Shown: piece after piece, positions 43,498 to 56,760 of the stretch
Layout: each line of letters begins with the position of its first letter
How positions within the stretch are numbered: the stretch's first letter is position 1
Source of the DNA: Allium sativum
Taxonomy: Eukaryota > Streptophyta > Magnoliopsida > Asparagales > Amaryllidaceae
Direction of reading: 5' to 3'
Length of the DNA: 64,000 bases
Assembly (NCBI GenBank): GCA_030737875.1
Contig: CM060909.1
Location: 27,425,659-27,489,658, forward strand
Program-made: the position numbers and the translations under genes
Notes under the pieces: model-generated
Seen by the model: the letters and a program-made list of their open reading frames with translations, nothing else
Told to the model about the DNA's origin: nothing
Database searches by the model: none

Positions 43498-46400
43498 TGT
43501 AATGACCTGCATTTTTGACTGTTCGAATCAATAATAATCCACAAATGTCAACTCAAAACGAATCCAAAATTCAGATAATTATAAAATTAATATAAGAAAA
43601 AGAAGAAAGAAGAAAGAAGAAAGAAGAAAAACAATCACATAATCTCACAGTGGAAGGACAATATATAATAATCAAATAACAGTTCATGAAGTTGTTAGAT
43701 CATATTTTTTTATTACACATTACAACATATATTAGAGCTAAACTATCACACAACATACCAAATTATAAAGCTGAATGATACTAGTAAATACGTCTATCAA
43801 GCTCTATCTTCATCTTCATAATGAGGTCTTTGATAATTGAAAACTCAGGCTGACCCGGGCATAAACGGAAATACAAAAATACTCAAATCAGAACTAAAAT
43901 ATTCTCATATCACACAAATCAAACCATGTAACAAAATGAGTGCCACAACATCAAAAATGTTTACGGTAATTCACATCTCCTATCCAATGTGTTCGTTAGT
44001 CCAATAACTTGAGAGATGTTACGGGAATTTCAATCTCTTAAGGATCCGTCAAAATTGATATTATATAATAATAATTTCGCTATTACAATTGTGTCTATTC
44101 AGTAAAGTAAAGTATCAGAATAGCGTAAGCGGGGTTACCATTTTGCACTTGCACCATTCATATTTTCCTATAGTATATGCAGTACCGTGATTCCTTCGTA
44201 AATTGGAGGGCAATCAGAGGACACTTCAAATAATATAGTGCAAACTAAAATCTTAATGGGTTCGTATAAGGCATGTGACAACACACGAGGAATACCAGGG
44301 TGGATACACCATTTGCTGAGCCGAACTGGTGGTAATGCATAGCAACTACTACTGCCAACCTCAAGACATACTCCTATAATCAAAATCGAAGGGCAGCCAC
44401 CAATCACAACACAAAAGTAATAGAAGATTATCGAACAAGTATGCTCGATATGAGGAATGACTTCACTTGGTGCCAGCGTAGCTTCTATTTTTGTCACATC
44501 AAGTTGACTCATGGGAGTCAGGGTCACGTTAGTACCTCATATTAGAATCGTCTGCCAAAATATCCTACTTTGTTCTTGATTCTCCACCACGTGGAGAGTT
44601 GTAAAAGTGTTTTTCACACCGATCGATTTTTTTACATTTCAAACTTTTCATACTTCATATCGAAATATCAAATTTTCTTTAAAGCATTCATATCCAAAAT
44701 AGAATATACTTCATATTAAATCTCAATTTTGACCCAACTTAGAATATCGAAACAATTCCAATCTTAAAATAACTTGAATATTCAAAATAGTTGAAAAGTA
44801 TATTAAAACAGTTAAGATATATATATATATATATATTTGAAATATTTTGATAACGCATAGTTAGAACAATAAAAGTTTAAATAAATAGTTTTGAATATAA
44901 AAATAGTATTTACCAAATTTAGTTAAATGTTGTTCAGTTAAAGAAGCTTATAAAATAGATAGTTAATTGTTAAAATAGCTTATTTAAAATAATTAATATA
45001 TATATAATTTAAAAATAGAATATTTTATAAAGTAAAATAATTTATAATGTAAAAAAGTTTTTTTTATTAAAGTAGTTTAAAATAGTAACAATATATATAA
45101 GTTAAAAAAAGAATAGTTTACAACTAAAATAGTTATTAACTAAAATAATTTATATAACGTTTTAAAATACAATGATTGGAATTGGAATTGGAATTATTTC
45201 TTCTAAATTCCAATTTAACTTGAAGTTATATTCCAATTTCAAATCAACTCAACTTCGATATTTCAATTTGATTCAACTTCCAATTTAAATTTCATTCAGT
45301 TCAAACAATTCGATTCAAATATCTGAATTTTCAATTAGAATTCTCAGTTTGAATTATTCCAAATTTTAATAATTCCGAGTTCACAATTCAGATATCACTT
45401 TAATTCAAATTAATATGAAGTAAATTCAAAGGTGAATAAATATTTCAATTTCAATATATTTAATCCATATTCCATTTCGAGTTTCAACCTCAGTTTACAA
45501 TGTTAACAAGTTTCCTTTAAATTTTTAAAATTTCAAAATTTGAAACTCAGATTCAAATGAAATCGATTTATAAGCATCAATTATATTGTCTTTAAAACAA
45601 TATTTCAAGGTTAAAACAAATTTTGTTTAACCAACCGATGTCCGTATGTAATTTTCTATTTTATGGACAAGTAATACTTAAATTCTAATTTTAGTATTTT
45701 GGGAAAGGGTATATATCATTTAAATCTAAATCAGGGTCATAGGTATTTATCATTTCAACTCATGTTCTTAATTCATTTTAGTGATTAATTTTGAGTTTAT
45801 TTGATGGCAGTAACATCAAAATAAATGGTTGGGATCAATCAACACAAGCAAACAGTCATATATAATTAATGTGAATATAAGGTAAACCCACACAACTAAA
45901 CATCAATATACCAAACATACCAATCCAAAGCATCCATCCAAATCAATCCATCCAAACAATTCAATATAAAATCAGTTTACTAGTCATCAGGTATTGGGTT
46001 TTATACTAGTAATTTAAACTTCAAATTTAACCTAATTGTACAATTTAAATTAATAGTTAAATTAAATTTTACTATCAATGTAAATATACATAAATATGCA
46101 ATTTAAGCTACCAAATATCAACCAGTACTATCATATCATAACATGATTTTTATTTAACTAACAATCAAATATTTTAGTTAAGTGTGAGCGGATTTAGTTA
46201 CTCACCTTTGATTTCGAACGCTTTAGAAATCCAAATGGAGGCCCAAAATTGAACGGTCTCCAAATCCAACCGAACTAACTCCATATTGTCTAAAATTCCA
46301 ATATGATCATAATGGAATAAACCGTGAGTCAATCCAAGTTCGTATGCAAAAGTTGCATGCGTTTTTACAGTTTGAATTTAAATACATATAAGTTAATATA

Positions 46401-47810
46401 AAATAAAGCTCACCCACTACACTCCTGCTACGTCACTCTCTTTTCTTCTTCTTCTTCTTCTTCTTCTTCTTTTGAAACGTAGCTTACTGCTAAATCCCAC
46501 CATGGCTGATCTTCCCTCTACACAATCTCCTTTCATACTCAATAATTCTTTGGACCGACGAATTCGATGAGCAACTCTTTGCGTATTCTCTCTTTCGATC
46601 ACCAACTCGAGCCATCAGGGAAAAACGCATCCCAACATATAAACGCATAATACTCTACAAGGATGCAACAAAAATTAGTAGGAAATTCTGCAAAAATTTG
46701 AAGATGAGTTATTATTCCTCCCATGAGTCAGAATACAATAACCAAAACGCAAAACAATCTCTATGAAAATAATGAACTCGAACCCTGGTTTCGATTGTTC
46801 ACTGTAAAAAAGTATGGAGTTGCACAAATTTCATTGCACCCAATACATAGCACGCCATCGCGAAGCTCTCTCATCAACGAGTTCATCGCATCTGAAATCA
46901 CTTGATTTTGTTAAGGATTAAATTTTATGAAATTTGTGGACAATGAAAAACACGGTGGTCATTGAAATTTTCTGAAAGAAATAAAGATGCGGCCTTTTTG
47001 TTTCATTTTGTTGTAGGAGGAAAGGGATTAGCATGTTAGGTTAAGAATTTAAGATTATCTATAGTCATAGCCTATCTCAACATCTATTGATATTTTATTC
47101 CCATCAAACTTTTCCAACCCATATGGTTACATGAAACACCCGATTGCTATGAAATTTGGAATCTTACAATAATTTAATATTCCGAATTCGATGGAATTGT
47201 TTCGTCAAAATCCAAGATCGCTTGAAAAAAACTATTTTAAATATCATCGTTAATCGATACGTGTTTATATCGTGCATGATCATGTAACAACTTTGACTGA
47301 TATGAAAATTGGAATCTTACAATAATTTCAATTCTAGATCTAATGAAGCCGATTTTATCGAAATCCGAGGCCATTTGCAAAATAGTTATTTTAACAGGTT
47401 CCTTAATATAAATATAATATTCAGTTTTCGTTCATTCACTTTTAAATTTAATTTCAAAGTTCCTTAATTTTATTCAAATTAAAATAGAAAATTGAATTTC
47501 AATTATTTTTAATTTCCATTTGATTGTTTATTAAATTCATTTTGGATTTCAATTATAAAATTAATCAGTTTCATTAAAATATTTCAATATCAAATTTCAA
47601 CTTCCAATGTTTATCAATATAAACTAAATCATAATTTTATTTGCAATCAAAACAAGTTACTATTGTCAAAATAAGTTGAATTTAAATTTAATTATGTTTA
47701 CACCATACATTTACATAATTGAATCATTGAATTTTACTTAAAACCATAATAATGACTAAAATTTAATTAAACTTAAAAATTTAAATGTACGAAAAATACG
47801 AATTGTTATA
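43498..47810 (-). repeat. Degraded LTR of about 4.3 kb, minus strand
   Basis: The left end TGTAATGACCTGC resembles the left end at 49494 (TGTAGTGGCCTGC). The right end GTTATA is followed by a pyrimidine tract that on the minus strand is a purine tract with the upstream sequence expected before a 3' LTR. Landmarks shared with other LTRs here include CTCACCTTT (about 46201) and two related modules (about 47120-47240, 47275-47400) with the words GGAATCTTACAATAATTT and TTTCGTCAAAATCC. No protein-coding frame is convincing. A (CTT)n tract lies at 46441-46470 and an AGAAGAA-type tract at 43588-43630. Confidence 0.5.
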
Positions 47811-49493
47811 CTCTCCCTCACTCAAAACTTTTCATCCTCGAAAATGCATAGTAAAAAAGTTGTCAATTACATATAACTATACAATTTCCTACTATACTTA
47901 GAAAACATTTAATTTACATAGAAAATTTAATACAGGTTTGAAAACTCCAAATTTTCTACAATTTTTTTCTAAGTCCTGAATTCACGAAAAATTTCGGTAG
48001 AGTCTCCTTTGTATGGTTACGTCGGAAAAAGCGACGATAAATATATACCTATAAATATATATATATATATCTCATCTCAGCGATGAGGCATCCTAAGTCA
48101 TGAGGAAACAATATATAGCACTAACATATATATAATCCGGAATACATACCTTTCATTAAGGTTATTAGCAATCTAGCTTATTTAAGCAAGCGAAAGTAAT
48201 ATGCTACGCAAGTGGCTCCATAAGCAAGCAATTGTCATTGGTACCTTCTAAAACACTCAACATCCAATAAAAACATACATATATACAAATGTCATATATA
48301 GAATAACACATACAACCAGAGAATCAAATAAAACATTTAACAATCATATTCATCCAAACAAGCACAATAACAAGTTTTTAAATGCTAACATATTATATAT
48401 ACAATTTCATTTGTTTTTATTCACTCGTAAACAATTCATATTTCCAAATGATAATTTAGTTTATTATATTGTAATCTCTATCAATATTTAATTAATTTAC
48501 ATTTACTTATTTACACTCATTCTATCACACATAAGGTGTGTATATTTTGGAGTGACCTGTCGTGAGCCTAATTCGCCATGTACGTTCCGATTTTTTTTAC
48601 ATGGCCTAATGCAACAAAATGGTTACTTATGATACCCGTTATAAAATGGAAAACTAAATCCAAACAAATATTTGAATAACAACACACATTTCAAAAATGC
48701 AAATTTCATAGTGATGACATTTTCAAACAAGCAACCAATAGCAAGTTATAAAATCGTAGATATCAAGTAATAAATTTGGGTGTGAGTTAACTCACCATCC
48801 TATGCCATCAATGATTTCACGTTGTTTTTAGATAAAATTTGAAATAGCTCCAAACGAACCCAATCCATAGATATCGCGAACACGAACCCAAGGCAACTTG
48901 TTTCGTCCCAATCTAAACTCGTATGAAAGGGTTGTTGTGATTATGAGTTAATAAACAAATTAAAATAGATTAAATTATTAATGACTGTCTTTATCATAAA
49001 TTTATTCAAGATTTTAATCACGTGAATAGCCTCTAACCCTCTCCTTCAAAATCATGAAAGATAGAAAACCATAAACTACAAATCCTCGCTCCTCCACGTT
49101 GCCAGAGGTGATCAGATGCCACCACACATCGCCCCGACCTCCTTGCCCATAATGCCACAGGTCTGACCCCCTCACGCCTCCATTCGCCAGAAAATTAAAC
49201 AAGAAACCTATGACTTCGAGGCCCAAAGTCTACCTCCATGGTGGTCCGATCAGAGAATTACCAACATCGATCAAAGAGGCACACCGAATTGTAGTTGGAA
49301 GATTCTCCTGCTTTTGCCTGATCGGTCGACGTAATCTGGGCTGTTGAATTTGGGGTAAAGGAATATGGTTGCTATATCTTGGTGAATTAGGGTTTTGAGA
49401 GAACAGAACAAATTAAGGTCTATTTAGAATTATCTACAAAACACCACCTATGCGCTATTCATGTTGAAAAAAAATCTCGAACTTCAATCAAAG
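47811..49493 (-). repeat. Purine tract and further LTR remnants
   Basis: On the minus strand AGTGAGGGAGAG (47811-47822) looks like a polypurine tract. The rest includes GTCTCCTTTGTATGGTTACGT (about 48003), matched by GTCTCCTTTGTACGGCTCAAT at about 52018, and TTAACTCACCAT (about 48787), matched at 46199 and 54517. This is a partial copy of the same LTR type. No gene is visible. Confidence 0.4.
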
Positions 49494-52400
49494 TGTAGTG
49501 GCCTGCAAATCTGTACCTTTTGAGTTGACTAAATACCCCCACACGTCCAACCCAAATTGCATAGAAATACGAATCATTATGGGTAAAGAAGAAAAAGATA
49601 GAAGAAGAACAGAAATAACAACATAGAGTCTCACATTGCAGTGGAATAAAATAATATATATATATATAACAGCTTTAAATACAGAATTTTCTACCATTTA
49701 TACGTACCATCATCATAGTATAACATAACACATTATAATGGAAATAAACAGTAGATATCTAACATCGAAGCCTCCTTCTTCAAGCTCCATCAAGGCTATC
49801 TGTAAATACCTGAACTGCTTGACTGCACGTACGAATTTGGACACCCAAGAGTTCAGGGTAAAACAAAACGAGTAAACTGAGGGTCAATCATGGGACCGGT
49901 GTGAGTAAACTCCAACCACTTGATTTACTTTGAAAGTCCTTATGAAAGAAAAGATGATCGTAAGACCAATCCACACATAAACATGGATGGTTTTTACCAT
50001 AAGATAACCCAAATCACATTTTATATCGAAATCCAGTGATATTATAATAGTGTCTATCAATACACAAATAAATAGGAATATAGCCGGAAAGTTTGCAGCT
50101 CACTTTCCAACATAGTTGTTTACAACAAAAAATGTTCAGCTCGTATTGGAGTTTGGATTTCCAACATGACAAGGTACGGGACAACCTCCCAATCAGTGCA
50201 ATCTAGAGAGGATACACTGGGGTTCAAGAAGAACATCTTGCAACCCGGCCACACATTACCAACACTCATTTAACTTGAGTGTATCAAATATATTATCACC
50301 CACGGTTGTGATCATCAACCGTTTCCCATAAGCATACAAAAGCGACAGAACAAGAAACAGATGAATTTTCTCTAGATGGTGACAATGCACTCTAATGGGA
50401 ATGACCCACATAGCTATGTTGCTTGCCCGATTTCTGTCATTTCCCGATTGACAAGGCTTAAGGTCACGATTTCCTTTAAGAACATCACATTGTCATTTAC
50501 TTTGAATGCCACAATGTCAGATCCATATAACCACCAATTGACCTCCATAAAAATATTCTGCGCGTTAAGCTAAGAGAAGGTATCTTCTCCGTCACCAAAT
50601 AGAAGTACGTTTGAGGAAATTAACGTACATGATCATTTACAAATTCTCTATCAAATGACATTCGTCTATACAAGTTCGTCTTGGGATTAAGCGAAACCAA
50701 AGGCATTATCTCCATTGATTCATCTTAGGAAATTTTTACCAAGGAGTAACAAAAAAAGCCCTTGCACGAGACACTAATAAAGGGATGTCACCACTGAGCG
50801 CTGCGTCGTCGTACGCACATATTGCCCCACCGCCAGGGCATATGTCAAGGCCCCCTGGTTTGCAAGTTGATCAGTCATTGTCTTCTTCTAGAGAGAAAGC
50901 AGGCCTAAAATCCCTATACCCGCAACACGAAGAAGGAATTGTTAAAGAATTCACAAGAAAACGGCTAGTTGTAGCATCTCTATTGTTAGCAGTGATATAG
51001 TCTTGCATGTCAAGTTAATTTGTGATTTAGTTCCAAGGTAAGGTAATTCTGTAATATGAGTCTGTAATTGAACTTGTTATTTCTATCCTCCCTACATGGA
51101 GTCTTAGCTGATATACTTTTTGTATATCACCTGTCACATCATATATTTAAATTTATCTATAATAAAGAGTGTTGCAGAGCACTCTAAAAACCGGTCGGCT
51201 TTTACAAAAAAAGCCCTCGCACTTTACTTCGTCTTCGATTATCTTCAAATAATCTGATTCGCAATGCTTATGTCAATAATGAGTGGTTTTCGGATAATAA
51301 ATCCAACCGGTCTCTCCATGTTGACAACGATAACATTTAATTCAGCAACACTTCGATAGTCGATTATTTAACTATCGATGAAACAATTATTCATCCAAAA
51401 TCTTATTTTCAAAAGGGAAATACTATTGATTAGAACCAAACAATCACTGAGCCTTTTAATTAATATTTCATCAATTAAATCATTTTCCAATTCTGCTCAA
51501 ATATCCTTACCGAGATATTTAAACGTTTTTGCCTCATGATACTTGGAAAAAAATTCCAAATTCCCATCAAAATCTTTATTTTCTATACTTTGAAAGTATC
51601 CTCGTATTATACTGGGAAAACATTTCCATTCAACCATTTTTCCCATGAACCCTTTTAGTTTTATACTTAGAAAATATTCCTCATTTTATTTGGAAAATGT
51701 TTCCAGATCACATTTACCTGGGTTAAAATGAATGTTGCGTAAAACATCGTTACAATAACCCAAAATACTGCATTTAACTAACTGTATTTAAATCTCATAT
51801 TAAATCTTAGTCATTTCCATTTCGGAAATCATTTACTATAATAATAGTGTTATAGTTCATGTTTTTCTATTTTTAATGAAAAACGTCTATTACAACACAT
51901 TAAATTTTATTAACCAATTTAGGTCCAAATTCTATTTATAATCGATAAATCGATTTTAGTTATCAACTTTTTCTTAAAATTTTCTAAGTCCTTAAATATT
52001 CGTAAAATTGCGCCAGTGTCTCCTTTGTACGGCTCAATCGGTACAACTACAAATCTTCTCTCTAGACCCTTTCCGTTAAAAAAGCCAAGCGATATGCTAA
52101 ATAAGCTCATAAAACTCATATTGAATTAAACATGTACCTCTTTTGTCGGGCATTCAATTTATTTCTTCCATTCACTTCATTCCATACATATTTAACTTAT
52201 ATTAAAGCATCCCAATTTATTCCAACTCAATTCAATTGTTTTTAACTCAATTCACTAATTTATTCTCTAATTAGCTTTTTTGCCTGATCCACTTTTAGTT
52301 TGAACATATCAGTTCAAATAAATTTTTAACTCGCTTATACACAAGTCAAATTATATTTCAAACTCAAGTTTCATATTCAACATCAAAATTTAATTTACAA

Positions 52401-55400
52401 ATCCAATTCACTTAACCCAAGTTAAGTTTGATCCGAAATTCCATTAATTAGATATTTTTCTAATTAATGAACTTTATTCAATAATTAAAAATTGATTTTT
52501 GTTTTAAAAAATCAATTCATTTACTCCACTTGAGTTACTATTTATTTTATAACTCAAATCTGGATTTTTCTAATGGAAATCCGAATTTTATTCACTCAAA
52601 ATCTTTTGTTTTATTAAATAAACCGTTATGGTTTATAAACCATTATACCGCTATTTTTCTAGAAATTTGATTTTAACATAATTCAAAATCTGTAAGACAA
52701 AACCCATATTTTTCTCTCCCATTAGAAAACTATTACTCAATAGGTCTGGACAATTCTTATTTCAAAGAATTTGAACTTATACTGAGTTTTATATACTCAA
52801 TTCAAGTTCGAAACGTAAAACTACGAACTATAGTGTCGCGGCGAGTTTTTTTTTATTAAACCTAAATATAAACTTTTTAACTTCGTTTATTATATAAATT
52901 TCAACTCTATTCTTCGATAATTTGATATAAATTAAGCCAATATTCCAAATCTAACTTAACAACTCTGATTATCCAAAATCCTTGATATTTAATTCAAAAT
53001 TCATAACTTGGTTATAATTTTATTTACAACTCAACTTCTATACTAAATTCCAATTCTCTTGGAAATAAATTATTTTGTAAAATTCGACACTGTCGAATTC
53101 CAATTAATAATCTCTTGGATTTATCTCAGTTCAGCTTATATTCTGAATTCTGAAATAAATCTATCATTCCCTATTTGAAACAATTTCTAATTCGTTTTTT
53201 TATTCTAATAACTTCCATGTAGAAATTCATTTACTTACAAAATCCTATTATAAGTTCAAATCCCTTTTATAAGCCCAACATCACTTATAATATGGTTTAT
53301 AATCTCATATCGACTTCAATTTACTTGTTAAATATTGGTTCACAAACAAATATAAATCTACCTATCCGTTCTCCATTTGTATATTTGTAATATTTATTTA
53401 TAAAAATTCAGTTATAAGCCCTTTTTATAAAGTCGCTGCTTAATTAACACTTTCCATTTATTCAAATAGTTCAACGTCTCTTTTTGAATATATTTAATGT
53501 GTTATACATTTCATAGCTTTCGACATCAACTTTATTTGATTTCCACAAATCCTTTCTCATTTAATAATTCCCATTTAAAATAATTATATATTATTACAAA
53601 ACTTATATATATATATAAACATAGAATTTGTTTTCATATTTTAAATATTGAAATAGTAGCTTCTTAAGATTTCTAATTTCTACTAAATATAATTCCAATA
53701 TTCTTTATGGAAATAATTTGTTTTTGTAACTTCAACATAGTCGAATTCTAAATCATAAATCCATATGGATTTATTCTAGTTCAATTTATACTCCGAACAT
53801 GGAATAAATTTCATCGTTTCCTTTTCCCGAAATGATTCATCTTTCTCTTTACATTCACACTTAAATTTACATTCTCAAATTATCCAATGATAATTATTTC
53901 ACTTCATTTATAAATATCATTCATAAATTCAACTACTTGTTTTTTATTATTGAAAATAAGTTAATAATTTCAAGCCCATTCGAAATTCAAATTCTATTTT
54001 GAAATAATAATTTTTCCTTTTCAAACTCAATTCCTTTTCCTTTCATTCGAATATATTTTTATGTTAATTAAATACTAATTAATTTTAGGGCCAGTGCTTT
54101 TCAAACATTCAAAACAACCAATAATCAATCATAGATTGTTTATCACATCATATAACACTATATATGAAAACAACAAAATTGTTGAGGAATCCAGTTGGAC
54201 CCTTCTAACCTGTTTTTCCTGCATCCACAGATGTTAGACAACATAAATAATACCAATCCTGCTTCAAGGCAAGATCTCATGGTATAGAAGGTCATCCACG
54301 ATTATGCAAGGCGCATAGGGTATCATCCGCTAAAAATTGTGGGAATATCTAACTACCAAGCCTAGATATAACTAGTATATATATATATATATATATATAG
54401 CCACAATTGATCAATAATTCATCAATGCATCCAAACATCCAACAAACAACATATAAAAATTATATACTAAATAAAAATTCGTTTACAATAAATTATAAAC
54501 GAACGTGAGAGAGTTTACTCACATTGATTTTTATTTCTTGATCCATTATGATTCCCATTTTAATTCCTGATTAGGTATCCTGCAGCTACGAATTACACAA
54601 CTGACTCCGTTCAATAAAATCTTGTATAAATTTAACATGACATTCATTATTTAAGCCATCGAACAATTTTGAATGTAATTAAAAATTAAATTACTTAATT
54701 AAAATAATTACCTTACTTTACCTCCTCAGCCTTCACGTGCCTGTTTCAACAACAATTACAACCTTTCTACAAACTGTTCAATCATCTGAAACATCACTGT
54801 CCTCCCATCTCCATGAGCGAACACTGAAACTCGAACCACATTCTAGAGCCAAACATCATCAGACAAACCTCCCCCTTTCCCAATTCACCTGCTAAATTTG
54901 CACAACCCCTAATGCTCGAACCCCCCTACGAACGCGACTTAGCAACCCCATCCCCTCAACTCGTTGCACCCCTGAGGTTCATCTCATACAAGACCCTTTG
55001 AGTTGCGACTTCGACAATGGCCTATTGTGCCAAAAAATGATTGACATATTTCATTCCTGAATACCCCAAAATATCACTCGTAGGTGCGCCTTACCTCCAG
55101 CATTACCACGCCAACAATGATTTTCACTTCAGTCGCCTCTTGATGTCGCTCAAGCCAATCCCTGGCTGCTGTGCCAAAGTCGCGCACCAGAATCGCGATT
55201 GAGCAAATAGATCTTTGTGGCCAAGTGAAAATTAACTCCATATGAATTCAACGAATTGGGTACTAATAATTTAGGATTTTTATTTGATTTATTTGGATTT
55301 CTTTGATCGAGAGGAAGTGGCTTACGGGTATTTTCTCGATTTTAATTTTAAATGAGAATGAACAAAGGAGAAATAAAGGAGAGAAAGGGAGTAGGTGCAT

Positions 55401-56515
55401 ATTTAGAGATGAATTTAATAATAAAATAATCTTGTGAAACTTAAGCCCAAAGTAACATGTTTAAACGACCACATACAACCTCCAACTGTAATGAAACTTG
55501 TAATCTTACAGTAACTTAATATTTCGGACACGATGGAACTGGTTTCGTCGAATTCCAAAATCATTTGTAAAACTTCCTTTTTATTCTCAACGTGAATCGA
55601 TATGTGTTTAAATTTCACGCGGTCACATATAAACTCTGATTAACACAAAACTTGAAAACTTGGCACAATCAACTATTACGAATTTTATAAAATTAGTTTC
55701 TTTGAAATCCAAGGTCATTTGAAGAATGACTATTTTCACGTATCAAATTAAATCGATAAAATGTAATTTAAATTCAAAACGATCAACTATTCAATAATAA
55801 ATTATTATCGTTTATATTCAAATAGAATTTATATTGATCATCTGAATCATTCCGATTTAGTTTTAACTTCGAATTCAATTATTTCCGTATTACGATAATT
55901 CGATATACTCGAAATTAAAATGTATTCGATTATCAATTGATAAATTCAATATAAAAATTCAATTATATTATCAACTCAACATTTAAAAATAATATTGAAT
56001 GTTCAAAATTAATCGACTAAAAATCCGGATCATTGCACAAAGTGTACGACAGTCGTTCACATCTAATTAACCATATTTCGGACTTAATAGAACTAGTTTC
56101 AAAACCCAATTCAGACATATTCAACAATTATTTTTAAAATCAAATTATATATTATTTTAATTTAATTTGTTTATTGGTACGCGTTTTATCGGTCATGATC
56201 ACACAACAATTTCGGTTGATACGAAACTTGTAACCTTACAATAATTAACCATTACGAATGCGATGAAAGTGGTTTCGTAGAAATCTGAAATAGTTTGCAA
56301 AAATGATATTTTATAAAATAGATTTATTGTCGATATTAATTAGTTAAAAGGAATAAAAGGGTGTTGTTGAATCCATTTAATTAATATTTTACCGCCAATC
56401 CAAATACTTGGATAATCACTAAATTGAAACTCAAGCTAATAAATTCCAAGATTTCGATTGCTTAAATATTTAAAATTAATCAAATATCTAAAATCCAATA
56501 AAAAGTCTTGGACTG
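49494..56515 (-). repeat. Degraded LTR mosaic, minus strand
   Basis: Starts TGTAGTGGCCTGC. Shared landmarks in order: CATTGCAGTGGAATAAAA (about 49635, the inverse of the polyadenylation block of the chromovirus LTR), GTAAACTGAGGGTC (about 49872), GTCTCCTTTGTACGG (52018), TTTACTCACATT (54517), and four diverged copies of a module of about 135 bp between 55440 and 56300 (GAAACTTGTAATCTTACA, TTTCGTCGAATTCC words). At 7 kb it is too long for one LTR, so it holds insertions, one of them at 50768-51203. From 51230 to 54480 it is A+T-rich with no gene. Confidence 0.4.
50749..51222 (+). mobile_element. 436-bp insert between 19-bp direct repeats
   Basis: ACAAAAAAAGCCCTYGCAC occurs at 50749-50767 and 51204-51222 (18 of 19 identical). 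The enclosed 436 bp is more G+C-rich than its surroundings. It contains an open stretch from 50785 to 51000 (MSPLSAASSYAHIAPPPGHM...) with no domain I recognise, and an AATAAA at about 51163 near its right end. Length and duplication size suit a retroposed fragment, but there is no separate poly(A) tail. The origin is unknown. Confidence 0.45.
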
Positions 56516-56534
56516 TTAGAGCATCTCCAACAGT

Positions 56535-56594
56535 GTTACGGGCCGTAACGTTACGGCCCGTAACATTACGGGCCGTAACGTTACGGCCCGTTAC
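56535..56594 (+). repeat. Palindrome array of four 15-bp units
   Basis: GTTACGGGCCGTAAC is followed directly by its exact reverse complement GTTACGGCCCGTAAC, making a perfect 30-bp palindrome (56535-56564). A second, slightly imperfect round follows (56565-56594). Each unit centres on ACGGGCCGT or ACGGCCCGT. Such subterminal arrays are usual transposase-binding candidates. Confidence 0.9.
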
Positions 56595-56599
56595 ATTAC

Positions 56600-56682
56600 G
56601 GGAGATATCTTTGATATCTCCCAACGGGCGCGAGCCGGTTTTATCGGCTCGCGCCTGTCCCGAGCCTATATATGGCTCGGGA
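56600..56682 (+). repeat. Three adjacent perfect hairpins
   Basis: Hairpin 1: GGGAGATATC / GATATCTCCC with loop TTT (56600-56622). Hairpin 2: GGCGCGAGCCG / CGGCTCGCGCC with loop GTTTTAT (56627-56655). Hairpin 3: TCCCGAGCC / GGCTCGGGA with loop TATATAT (56658-56682). All stems are perfect and the hairpins are separated by only two to four bases. Confidence 0.92.
56667..56673 (+). promoter_or_regulatory. TATA-like box in a hairpin loop
   Basis: TATATAT is the loop of the third hairpin and lies about 90 bp before the ATG at 56761, the right distance for the promoter of the PMD gene. Confidence 0.45.
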
Positions 56683-56760
56683 GGGGGGTGGGGTTTGTTA
56701 TATTAGTTTAATTTTAATTTCCTCCTTTTTAATTTCTTTTTTAATCGTTCCAACGTCGGG

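Noticed and set aside
44168..44527. 119-codon minus-strand frame
   Set aside because: Isolated, without recognisable motif, within decayed LTR sequence.
46441..46470. CTT repeat as a splice polypyrimidine tract
   Set aside because: A simple microsatellite with no coding sequence on either side.
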